A stretch of DNA of 16,241 bases from Fidelibacterota bacterium UBA7301 (GTDB lineage: Bacteria > Fidelibacterota > Marinisomatia > Marinisomatales > TCS55). Numbering within the stretch: position 1 is the first letter of the stretch; each line of letters opens with the position of its first letter. The DNA is taken from the NCBI GenBank assembly GCA_002471845.1, contig DKQT01000036.1:130315-146555 (forward strand). The letters are read 5' to 3'. Shown here piece after piece: positions 8,279-15,946 of this stretch. The position numbers were made by a program, and so were the translations under genes. The notes under the pieces are model-generated. The model saw only the letters and a list, made by a program, of their open reading frames with translations, had not been told where the DNA came from and did no database searches.

Positions 8279-10894
8279 TTATTTTGTCGTCATCGTGAAA
8301 ACACCATCCCAGTCCTTTCCTGGTGGCTCACTTTTAAAATAATCACAGCGATCCGAATAGACGGCCGATGGTGTTGTGGGTCGCGCCAGGAATTCCTCTT
8401 CCAAATTCAAGGAATCTTTAAATCGTTTTTTGGCTTTCACCCATTCTTGTTTTAGGTAAAGATTGATACCTTCGTTAAAGGCCTGAACCAATTGCATTTT
8501 TTCATCTGAAAGTTCATTTTTTAAAGATAAAAGTTCATACGCTTTGACGGGGTTTTTCTTCCCTTTAACACGGAGATTATCCAAAAACCGCCATTCGAAC
8601 TGATCCGCCACAACTTTATAGGTATTCTCAGCCACAAATATATATACGCCATAATGCTTCGCCGCCGGTTCAAGGCGGGCCGCCAAATTCACCGTGTCAC
8701 CCATCATGGTGTAATTCATCCGCATGGCAGAACCCATATTTCCCGTAACCATTTCACCTGAATTCAATCCCACGCGATGGCGAATATTATGGACTAAGTC
8801 GGGCCAATCGCCTTCCGCTTCCCACTGGCTGCGCATGATTTCCAACTTTTTTTCCATTTCAAGCGCGGTGAGACAAGCGTGAAATTCATGATTTTCTAAA
8901 GGAACCGGCGCACCATAAAAGGCCACGATCGCGTCACCAATATATTTATCCAAAGTGCCTTTGTGCTCCAACAGAATATTGGTCATTTCAGTCAAATATT
9001 GATTCATGAGGCTTACCATACGCTTCGGTTCCAATACTTCCGAAAAGGATGAAAAACTCTGGATGTCAGAGAAAAATGCGGTATGATACCCGGCTTGGCC
9101 ACCCAGTTTTGGCTCCTGTTTTTCCGAATACATCTGGTCAATCAAATCGGGAGAAATATAAGCGCCAAAAGTACTCTTCAAAAATTTCTTATCTTTTTGT
9201 TCATTGAGGAATTTGTAGATCACATTACCCGTATAGGTTACAACTAGGCTGACAATTGGAGCTACGATGGGGATGACTAAAGATTCCCCAATTTCAGGAA
9301 GGGGTGTATTAAATATTTCTTGGTTTCCTGTAACCGTGGATTCCGGAAGGATTTTCGCCAAATTACTTTTTATGAACCAAAGAAGATCATCAACAAACAG
9401 TCCGCAGGCCACGGCAAAATAGATAATACCTTCTAGAATAATAAGAATCCCTGCTGTGACTGGATTCAGATAAGATAAAATTAAAAATGCGATCAAACTG
9501 AGAATTGCAATCAATAAAGAATGGCTTAGGGAGTAATCATAAATTAATTCTGTGAGTTGACCCCCGAGAACATTAATATAATTATTATCTAATAAAGTTT
9601 GAATTGCATTCCCATGGGTTTCCATTCCCGGCGTTAACTGTTGGATTCCCCAAAAATTATAAAATGGAGTCTGCTTATAATCGTGGTGTACTTCCACCGA
9701 TGTGCCGATCACAACAATTTTATTATAAAAGGGAGATTGGGTAATGTCAAATTCTTCACCGATCCCCATAGCATCCATCATATCCTTCCGCTCTTGTGGA
9801 TCTTCAATAGCGGTGATCCATTCCGGGACTTCACCTGGCAGGAACTGGCTCATCCAATCCAAATCTTCTATGGGATCGCGCAAAGTCACATCCTCTGTGT
9901 CAATCACATAAGCCAGCGAATATTTGGGAAATGTACCCCAGGCGGGAAGGTCTTTTTCCCCCCGGTATTTATAACCCGACGGCGGTCCATAATAATTCAC
10001 CAGGAATGAATTCCCTGCGCCATAGGCTTTGATCTTTTCTTCTCCATAGGTCCAGATCAGGTTGTCCCGGTCAAACAATGGTTTGGCCGTATCGGGGATT
10101 CCCCTGAAGGCCTTAAAAGCTTTCACTGCCAGGGTCAGGTAATATTTATCCGGCTCATGAGCCATTTCACCAAAAAGAGCATACCGGCGGGAAAAACCAT
10201 CTGAATCCATCTGGTCGTTGATCAATCCCATTTCCGGTTTTGCTTTCACAACGGGAGCAACAGGATAAGCAATGTATTGCGGGGGGACCAGTGTCGGTTC
10301 TGTCACCATTTTCACATTCATTACAACAGTTGTCCCAAACATTTGTGCCTCGGTAATGGCTTCACCTAAAATTTTATCGCCGTGGCGGGGAATTAAATAA
10401 GGTATGGATTCCCAAATATATTTTGCCTGGGTCGTGTCCCGAACATGGGGCACCTGGTCAATGATATATTCCGGGGAAGTTGATTCAATTAAATCCTGGT
10501 AGATTTCAGACCGGTTTTCCGGCGCATCGAACTGAATATCAAAAACAATCACTTTGGCACCGGATTTATAAAGATTGCGCACCACCCTGCCCCATACACT
10601 TCCCCGGGGATAAGGCCATTCCTCCGGCATGAGGCGCCAAGCTTCATCATCAACTTCAAGTAGGACAACATCCGTGCCACGGTTTATGTAGGTGGAATCG
10701 GAAGCTGTCCATCCTGTGAGAGGTCCCCGAACTGACTTGAAACGATAATCGTAAGTCTTTAGTTCAATGGAATCGAAAACACCAATCCAGTGGAAAAGGG
10801 AAACAACAATTATTGCACCGAGGGTAATTACCCAGCCTACCCATTGCTCCTGGATATACTTTTGGATACTTTGTGAGGATACCTGCACTGTCAA
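8279..10894 (-). CDS. CHASE2-domain membrane adenylate cyclase (class III)
   Basis: Predicted to make cAMP in response to a signal sensed in the periplasm. One N-terminal membrane helix (about 18-40) is followed by a ~400-residue CHASE2 sensor (about 41-445) starting with the usual KTYDYRF. Three membrane helices follow (about 455-475, 478-500, 538-560), then a cytosolic class III cyclase domain (about 600-790). Catalytic residues are intact: metal-binding Asp610 (FFSDIQSF) and Asp654 (YIGDAIVAFYG), and transition-state Asn736 and Arg740 in VNLAARLE. The base-selecting pair is Lys650 and Thr729, the Lys/Thr pair of class IIIb adenylate cyclases and not the Glu/Cys of guanylate cyclases. A short C-terminal tail ending DWDGVFTMTTK is common in this family. 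The start is TTG at 10894, overlapping the barrel gene's stop by 4 nt; a GTG at 10888 is the alternative. There is no nearby ATG. Confidence 0.93.
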   Translation of the reverse strand: MTVQVSSQSIQKYIQEQWVGWVITLGAIIVVSLFHWIGVFDSIELKTYDYRFKSVRGPLTGWTASDSTYINRGTDVVLLEVDDEAWRLMPEEWPYPRGSVWGRVVRNLYKSGAKVIVFDIQFDAPENRSEIYQDLIESTSPEYIIDQVPHVRDTTQAKYIWESIPYLIPRHGDKILGEAITEAQMFGTTVVMNVKMVTEPTLVPPQYIAYPVAPVVKAKPEMGLINDQMDSDGFSRRYALFGEMAHEPDKYYLTLAVKAFKAFRGIPDTAKPLFDRDNLIWTYGEEKIKAYGAGNSFLVNYYGPPSGYKYRGEKDLPAWGTFPKYSLAYVIDTEDVTLRDPIEDLDWMSQFLPGEVPEWITAIEDPQERKDMMDAMGIGEEFDITQSPFYNKIVVIGTSVEVHHDYKQTPFYNFWGIQQLTPGMETHGNAIQTLLDNNYINVLGGQLTELIYDYSLSHSLLIAILSLIAFLILSYLNPVTAGILIILEGIIYFAVACGLFVDDLLWFIKSNLAKILPESTVTGNQEIFNTPLPEIGESLVIPIVAPIVSLVVTYTGNVIYKFLNEQKDKKFLKSTFGAYISPDLIDQMYSEKQEPKLGGQAGYHTAFFSDIQSFSSFSEVLEPKRMVSLMNQYLTEMTNILLEHKGTLDKYIGDAIVAFYGAPVPLENHEFHACLTALEMEKKLEIMRSQWEAEGDWPDLVHNIRHRVGLNSGEMVTGNMGSAMRMNYTMMGDTVNLAARLEPAAKHYGVYIFVAENTYKVVADQFEWRFLDNLRVKGKKNPVKAYELLSLKNELSDEKMQLVQAFNEGINLYLKQEWVKAKKRFKDSLNLEEEFLARPTTPSAVYSDRCDYFKSEPPGKDWDGVFTMTTK

Positions 10895-13653
10895 AAGTTA
10901 TATTGAAGTGTCATTATAACACCCGCTGAATTTATTTCCAAAATTTCGCCAGCATTATCCACTTTGCCATCCCCATCATTGTCCTGTTTATCTTTCTTGA
11001 AACTGGGGATATAATTCAACCTTATCTGGCTTATGATTGAAGCCGATAAGTTATCACCTATTCGATAATCTGCACCAGCTCTTACTCCGAACAACTGGGA
11101 TTTAATCCTGCTTTGACTGTTTAATAGGGAGATTGAACCCTTGGCTAACATCTTATCCTCCAACATGCGATAATTGGCTGATAATGAAAAATTGGTCCAT
11201 GTATAGGGTGTTTTAACGAGTTTATTTCCATCCATTGATGGAATTTCCAGTTTGGTCTGGCTGAATTGTGTAATCGTTTTGAACTGGTTTGGAAACGAAG
11301 AGGAAAGATTTATTGAAATCGTTTTTGAATCTGTTTTGGGGAATAAATATCCAGCACTTCGTTTTTTTATTATATTATCCACATTGGTCACATTGCCGAT
11401 GTTCAACGTGAGATTCTGTTTGACATCCCCGCTGGTGAAGGGTATCGTTATAGCCATCATATTGTTTGCTGCCTTTGAATCCTCCCGCAGATCCACCGTT
11501 TGGCTCCCTACAGTATCCAACTGCGTCTTTTCATTATTTTTCCCAATGGATTGGTAATTCACAAGAAAAGTAGGCATACCTGGCCCGGGCAAAAATGTGA
11601 AATTCAAAAATACAGTATTAGTATTTAGTGGATTTATTGTTGTTCGGAGAATTTTATTATCCAGATGCTTAAAACCAAAATTCAAAAATAATTTATTATC
11701 CATCAGGGATACCCTGTCTGAAATGGTGAATTGCCGTGCATTATTCCTGAGAAATGGATTACCCAATGAAACATATTCAGGACCCACCTGGCGGTATTCA
11801 ACTAGAAAACTATTTCGTGCATAATGGCCACGGAGCCGAATGTTAAAAGCTGAAGAGGGCATATTGATAATCGATGTTATTGGGTGTTTTGTTAATGCAT
11901 TGATATCAATCGGAACCAAAGGTGACATATTGGTATTGATAATAAAGATATCTTTTAACTTTTCTGGATCTATTAATATATCACTCGTCTTGATCTTTGT
12001 GGTGCCCGAAATCTCCTTTCCATCCTTATCATACTGCAGACCGATATACCCATCCAACGAATCATCAAGGACTGTATCCAATTTTGTTTTTGACATGACA
12101 CCATCCCAGATATCGCGGTTGAACATGCTCATATTCCAGTCAAAATCCAGAGTCAATTTCTTTTTGTCGAAGGTAGTTCCCAAATTGAATCCAAAAACAA
12201 AATTGTCCGTTGGTTTTACACCACCCCAATGGGATGTAGGTGCATTTAGGGAATGACCGGCAGATGTTAAGGCTGTCTGGAATGATTCAATATTATAAGT
12301 CCCCTCTGTTACACCAACAACTGATGAATCTGAAGTGAATTCAGCCTTATCTAAAACCCTGTTCACAGAACTGGTATCATCTCGAACTTTCATAAAATGA
12401 ACACCAAATTTGAGTTTTGATAATATATCCACTGATACTCTTAAACCGGATACTTTTTTCTTAAAGGCAAATCCGGTTCTATCCAAGTAATAGGTCTGTG
12501 AACCATTTTCATTGGTTTGTGTCAAATTGGTTAAAATATGGTATCCCCCATTTATTTTATCCTGTTGATGAACCTCCCGATTCAATTCACCTTGAATAAA
12601 TTGCAGCCTTATCCATTTTAAATTGGCATCAATTCCAAATCCGCGCACGTGTTTTCCGTCTATCATAAAGGGGTTGAATTGGGGATAAAAATCACCCACG
12701 TCTAAATCAAGGAAATTGCCAAAAGTGAACTGTGTTCCGAACCGGTTTTGCGGTTGAAGGTATTGAGATTCCCTCGTGGTTAACCGGAGGTCGGTAGTAA
12801 GCTTTGCCCACTGTACATCAAATGAAATATCTCCTATAACTTCGGCAATATTCAGTGGAATCCCGGCTACTTCTTCAACTGAAATGCGGCTGTTAACTCT
12901 TCCACCATACTTGAACAAGTTCGTTATTTCCGTTGTTTTTTTCCCGATGGTAAATGACCAAATCAAGGGTGCAACATCCTGGTTGTCAATATCTTTCATT
13001 TTAATTTCGGCGGTATGAATACCCATACTCATTACCCCCGGATCATAGCTGAGAATTCCCCCCTCCAACAACATGCTTAAAGAAACATCCACTCCATCCA
13101 CCAAAAGATGAACAGTTGAAACATCAACTTTATTGGCATTAAAAAATGAAGCTGCAATAAGAATGGAATTTTGATCCAATACTTCATTCGGTTCGGGTGA
13201 AAGAATCAAAACATCTGCTGCAGGCAGTTCACCAAATACGCCAATTTCCGGTTGGTCTTCCGGCGGGAATATTTGGAGGAAATGAGGCTGATTGAAAGGG
13301 TCCTCCAAGGGAAATGAAGCGATTTTGCCATCACTGAATTTGAAAGCTACCACATATTCCAGACCGTCTTCTGTCAGCCCAAATCCGGGGATCGTGGCTT
13401 CCCAGTTAAATCCTGACTTACGGAAAGTGATTTCCAGGTAAGATTCACCGCCCGGCAATCGGTAATACAATGTTGCACCAACGGGATTTGTGGTTTCCAA
13501 TGTAGCGGCATAGAGAGTTAAATCCTGGCCGATAATCCCGTTAGATGGCGGTGTATGGTGGAGTAGCTTTGTTTGGGCTAACCCATAATGGCTGAATAAA
13601 AGAAAAGGGATTATAAAATCCCTTAACCGAAATATTGCCCATCGATTTTTCAC
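10891..13653 (-). CDS. Large outer-membrane beta-barrel protein with N-terminal Ig-like domains
   Basis: Family not recognised by name. The 920 aa begin with a signal peptide (about 1-26, cut at LA|Q). An Ig-like region follows (about 28-130: PSNGIIGQDLTLYA, LYYRLPGG, LEYVVAFKF), and a second beta-domain begins at about residue 150 (ILSPEPNEVLDQNS). The remaining ~650 residues are long alternating hydrophobic/polar strands with short polar turns, typical of an outer-membrane barrel. The protein ends LQYNF: a C-terminal Phe is the usual signal for insertion by BamA. An Asp-rich loop at 891-903 (DNDGDGKVDNAGE), just before the last strand, resembles a calcium-binding loop. The start is GTG, 8 nt after the fecR-like gene; no in-frame ATG is close. 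It is the third gene of the four-gene operon and may be the surface component that reports to the cyclase, but the ligand is unknown. Confidence 0.8.
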   Translation of the reverse strand: MKNRWAIFRLRDFIIPFLLFSHYGLAQTKLLHHTPPSNGIIGQDLTLYAATLETTNPVGATLYYRLPGGESYLEITFRKSGFNWEATIPGFGLTEDGLEYVVAFKFSDGKIASFPLEDPFNQPHFLQIFPPEDQPEIGVFGELPAADVLILSPEPNEVLDQNSILIAASFFNANKVDVSTVHLLVDGVDVSLSMLLEGGILSYDPGVMSMGIHTAEIKMKDIDNQDVAPLIWSFTIGKKTTEITNLFKYGGRVNSRISVEEVAGIPLNIAEVIGDISFDVQWAKLTTDLRLTTRESQYLQPQNRFGTQFTFGNFLDLDVGDFYPQFNPFMIDGKHVRGFGIDANLKWIRLQFIQGELNREVHQQDKINGGYHILTNLTQTNENGSQTYYLDRTGFAFKKKVSGLRVSVDILSKLKFGVHFMKVRDDTSSVNRVLDKAEFTSDSSVVGVTEGTYNIESFQTALTSAGHSLNAPTSHWGGVKPTDNFVFGFNLGTTFDKKKLTLDFDWNMSMFNRDIWDGVMSKTKLDTVLDDSLDGYIGLQYDKDGKEISGTTKIKTSDILIDPEKLKDIFIINTNMSPLVPIDINALTKHPITSIINMPSSAFNIRLRGHYARNSFLVEYRQVGPEYVSLGNPFLRNNARQFTISDRVSLMDNKLFLNFGFKHLDNKILRTTINPLNTNTVFLNFTFLPGPGMPTFLVNYQSIGKNNEKTQLDTVGSQTVDLREDSKAANNMMAITIPFTSGDVKQNLTLNIGNVTNVDNIIKKRSAGYLFPKTDSKTISINLSSSFPNQFKTITQFSQTKLEIPSMDGNKLVKTPYTWTNFSLSANYRMLEDKMLAKGSISLLNSQSRIKSQLFGVRAGADYRIGDNLSASIISQIRLNYIPSFKKDKQDNDGDGKVDNAGEILEINSAGVIMTLQYNF

Positions 13654-13661
13654 GAGTCGTT

Positions 13662-14333
13662 TTATTTATACTCGATAATTAATGTTTTCTTCTTACCGGA
13701 AGCATCTTGAAATTCGATTTTGAGTTGTTGCTCTCCTGTCTGTCCACCGGTGGGATCCTCGGGGATTGTTTTCGGGTCAGTTTTGAAGGATTGGACGGAA
13801 CCACTCGGTAAGGATAGGCCCGTAAGGCCGCTGGTGACATCCAAAGAATCTCCTGATAATTGATTTAATAACATTATGGTCCCTTCCAGACCTATAACGG
13901 AATCACCTGTATTTTTATCTGCAATAAGCCAGAAATCGGTTCCTTTTACCGAGGCGACGGATACGGAGGTCTGCACAGTAAAACCGCCCTTTTTTTGTTT
14001 TCCAACTTGTGCCCGAATGGTTCCACCAGCCATGTTAATTTTTTTTGCAATGGCCCTGGCTCCTCGTTTACCGGTGATGATCAACTCGGAGTTCTCCTTG
14101 ATTTTTAAGGCAGATTTATCATCGATAAATAACAGGGCAGCAAATCCATCTTTATTGGTTTTCAGAATATCACCGCTTTCAATAATGTGCCCTTTTTTGA
14201 GAACCTTTGATCCTTTATTCCCGCGAATATACTGAACTGAGCCAATAACCTTCGTGGTAATGGCGATCCGGTCTCCTCCAAAAACCATCGTCAAGAATAG
14301 CAGGCTTGAGATAATTTTTTTGGCCGATGTCAT
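13662..14333 (-). CDS. FecR-domain exported protein
   Basis: A 223-aa protein with an N-terminal signal peptide or anchor (about 5-20, IISSLLFLTMVFGG) and a FecR domain (about 25-150). The conserved pattern is visible: GSVQYIRGNK, LKKGHIIESGDILKTNKDGFAALLFIDDKSALKI, then GGTIRAQV, FTVQTSVSVASVKGTDFWL and GLEGTIMLL. FecR domains act in the periplasm; the classical FecR passes a signal from an outer-membrane receptor to an inner-membrane partner. There is no anti-sigma N-terminal segment and no sigma-factor gene here, so this is a stand-alone FecR domain. The ATG at 14333 is chosen (1 nt after the preceding stop) over an upstream TTG at 14351 because it places the signal peptide right at the N-terminus. 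It probably works with the barrel protein and the CHASE2 cyclase encoded next. Confidence 0.88.
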   Translation of the reverse strand: MTSAKKIISSLLFLTMVFGGDRIAITTKVIGSVQYIRGNKGSKVLKKGHIIESGDILKTNKDGFAALLFIDDKSALKIKENSELIITGKRGARAIAKKINMAGGTIRAQVGKQKKGGFTVQTSVSVASVKGTDFWLIADKNTGDSVIGLEGTIMLLNQLSGDSLDVTSGLTGLSLPSGSVQSFKTDPKTIPEDPTGGQTGEQQLKIEFQDASGKKKTLIIEYK

Positions 14334-14334
14334 A

Positions 14335-15513
14335 TTAGTTCTCAACCTCAACAGATTTTACGTTTATTTCCTTTTTGGCAAGCCTTTTCAAGATCTCCTG
14401 AAGTGTTGTTTGATCAATTTCTATTTTATTCAGTGAAATATTATTTCCCGTGGGTTTAAAACCTTCCAAAGGACTATCAGGTCCAAAGAGAGCGTTGAAC
14501 TGATCATCGCCAAGGGCCTGCCTTAATTGCAGTATGACTGTACTTTCTGCAATCGGGCTAGCCGACTGAGATGGATTGGCTAGTTTGAATGCATAGATGG
14601 GAGAAACCTGGTCCTCCATGCCCCCGGTAGTTGGAATCTGTGTTTTCACCTGCCATACATAAATTTTTCCATATTCCAACGGCCGTGCACCTGAAATTGG
14701 ATATTGAAATGTACTCACATCATCCAACTTCAACCATAATTCCGATTGGTTAAAAGGAAGTGTTCTTTCATCACGTATTGCCTCTTCCGTTGAAGAATGA
14801 TACCCGGTCTTTAATTCGGCTACACGGATATAGGTTACGCAGTTACGGCAAAACCCTTTATTCCAATTAAAAATAGGATAGGCTGTATATACCATATTAA
14901 ACGAAGTATCAGCCAATTCTCCACCTGGGGATTCCAGATTAACACCCGATGGAGATTCAACAATGATCGTTTTTGAATCCTGGTCTGATAACGATAAATC
15001 AAATTCCGAGGTACCGGAAAACAATTTCAATTCAAATCGGTATTCTCCATCGGCCAGCTGGCCTGTAGTCATCACCGCACTGATCAATGATTCAAATTCA
15101 GATGGGTTAATGGATTCTTTCATTTGAATATTAACAGAAATAATATTTGGCGGATTTCCTTCATCTAAAAATGAAGTTGTTCCACTGGTAAAGTTTCGAT
15201 TATCCAAAACGATATCCGCCTTTAATTGGAACGGTGATGTTTCTAATTCAATCAATGATGTACGGGAATCAATACCCAGAGAGGGGGATAAAAGTGAAGC
15301 TCTGAACCACACCTTTGTATAGACAGGATAAGTATCAGAATATATTCTATACCTAAAGAAGGGGACATCTGATTCACCTGTTTGGACGTCAATATTACTG
15401 ATATAATATGTGGCATATTCAAAAAACTGCCCTTCCAGTTTTACCTGAGCGGAAATATTCGACCAGAAAAGGACAAGGGATATAATGATTGTACGACAGA
15501 TCTTATTAACCAT
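14335..15513 (-). CDS. Secreted protein of unknown function with Ig/FN3-like region
   Basis: Family not recognised. The 392 aa start with a clear signal peptide (about 1-22, IIISLVLFWSNISA|Q), so it is exported. Residues 23-185 are beta-rich with no known motif. Residues 190-312 look like an Ig or FN3-type fold: LESPGG, AYPIFNWN, YIRVAELK and, near the end, KIYVWQVKTQ. A CxxC pair (Cys222, Cys225) sits between the second and third of these, perhaps a disulfide or metal site. The last ~70 residues are charged and helical (LQEILKRLAKKEINVKSVEVEN); no T9SS C-terminal sorting domain is evident. The ATG at 15513 is preferred over an in-frame TTG at 15525 because it gives a standard signal peptide. 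It is the first gene of the four-gene operon. Confidence 0.82.
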   Translation of the reverse strand: MVNKICRTIIISLVLFWSNISAQVKLEGQFFEYATYYISNIDVQTGESDVPFFRYRIYSDTYPVYTKVWFRASLLSPSLGIDSRTSLIELETSPFQLKADIVLDNRNFTSGTTSFLDEGNPPNIISVNIQMKESINPSEFESLISAVMTTGQLADGEYRFELKLFSGTSEFDLSLSDQDSKTIIVESPSGVNLESPGGELADTSFNMVYTAYPIFNWNKGFCRNCVTYIRVAELKTGYHSSTEEAIRDERTLPFNQSELWLKLDDVSTFQYPISGARPLEYGKIYVWQVKTQIPTTGGMEDQVSPIYAFKLANPSQSASPIAESTVILQLRQALGDDQFNALFGPDSPLEGFKPTGNNISLNKIEIDQTTLQEILKRLAKKEINVKSVEVEN

Positions 15514-15542
15514 AACAGATACCAATTGAGAAATCTATGACT

Positions 15543-15548
15543 AATTTA
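15543..15548 (-). promoter_or_regulatory. Possible -10 box for the secreted protein/FecR/barrel/cyclase operon
   Basis: TAAATT on the minus strand would start transcription near 15536. That puts the centre of the CRP-like site (15596.5) about 60 nt upstream, close to the -61.5 spacing of class I CRP-activated promoters. There is no good -35 box, as is common at activator-dependent promoters. This rests on spacing alone. Confidence 0.25.
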
Positions 15549-15573
15549 CCGACGAGTTAGAAGAGTCTTCAAG

Positions 15574-15588
15574 AAGTTTTGAAAACTT
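15574..15588. repeat. Palindrome touching the CRP-like site
   Basis: AAGTTTT-g-AAAACTT is a perfect 7+7 inverted repeat around one base. It directly abuts the CRP-like site at 15589, and a second small palindrome, CTTCAAGAAG (15567-15576), overlaps its left edge. The cluster could be a compound operator, or the arms could form a hairpin in a leader transcript. Confidence 0.45.
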
Positions 15589-15604
15589 TGTGCTTTATAT
15601 CACA
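15589..15604. promoter_or_regulatory. CRP/FNR-family operator-like site upstream of the cyclase operon
   Basis: The plus strand reads TGTGCTTTATATCACA, matching TGTGA-N6-TCACA at 9 of 10 defined bases. It lies 76-91 nt upstream of the first ATG of the operon that ends in the adenylate cyclase gene. A cAMP-responsive regulator bound here would link cyclase output to expression of its own operon. The match is seen; binding is inferred. Confidence 0.55.
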
Positions 15605-15664
15605 GGAAAAAAAGGATAAAGAAATAAACCGCCATTCCGGAAAATTCGGATAAAGCTTTCAAAT

Positions 15665-15716
15665 GTTCCTGGCGATAACCTGCTCTTCCATTCCGAGTTG
15701 TCGGGACAGTACCATC
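15665..15716 (-). pseudogene. Remnant of a second 5S rRNA gene (3' half only)
   Basis: On the minus strand the segment starts GATGGTACTG and ends TATCGCCAGGAAC. It aligns with the 3' part of the intact 5S just upstream: 10/10 at the start, and 21/26 over the last 26 bases with all five differences being transitions. The middle (helix IV) differs in sequence but can still pair (CCGA-CAAC-TCGG). The 5' half of 5S is missing. It lies beyond the 5S terminator and so is unlikely to be a functional rRNA. Confidence 0.75.
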
Positions 15717-15742
15717 CTAAGCCAAGAAATATGATAAAAATG

Positions 15743-15776
15743 AAAAGCCCCTCTCGAAAAATCGAAAGGGGCTTTT
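15743..15776 (-). terminator. Intrinsic terminator of the rRNA operon
   Basis: On the minus strand AAAAGCCCCTTTCGA pairs with TCGAGAGGGGCTTTT through a 4-nt T loop: a 15-bp stem with a single G-U pair, followed by CATTTTTATC. It begins 9 nt after the 5S 3' end and is the strongest hairpin in the window. Confidence 0.9.
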
Positions 15777-15784
15777 ATAAAGTT

Positions 15785-15901
15785 CCCGGCGACGACCTAC
15801 TCTCCCACGCTAGTTACCCGCGCAGTACCATCGGCGCAGTAGGGCTTAACTTCCGAGTTCGAGATGGGATCGGGTGTGACTCCTACGCTATGGTCACCGG
15901 A
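15785..15901 (-). rRNA. rrf: 5S ribosomal RNA
   Basis: About 117 nt, complete. On the minus strand the 5' end TCCGGTGACCATAGCG pairs with the 3' end GTCGTCGCCGGG to form helix I. Internal signatures are present: CACACCCGATCCCAT, CGAACTCGGAAGTTAAGC and GAGAGTAGG. It lies about 45 nt downstream of the 23S 3' end. Ends are placed from helix I pairing and may be off by 1-3 nt. No tRNA lies between 23S and 5S. Confidence 0.96.
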
Positions 15902-15946
15902 GAAATTTTAGGGAATTGATGCGGATCTTCGATTGATCAAGAAAGA

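Noticed and set aside
14335..14450. T9SS C-terminal sorting domain on the secreted protein
   Set aside because: The C-terminus is charged and helical, with no Ig-like sorting domain or the usual terminal motif, so PorX proximity does not make it a T9SS cargo.
15633..15648. TCCG/CGGA hairpin between the 5S relic and the first operon as a terminator
   Set aside because: The stem is only 4 bp, AT-rich in the loop, with no T run.
15902..15946. A tRNA or processing gene in the 23S-5S spacer
   Set aside because: The spacer is about 45 nt, too short for a tRNA; it holds only small repeats of TTGATC/GATTGAT type.
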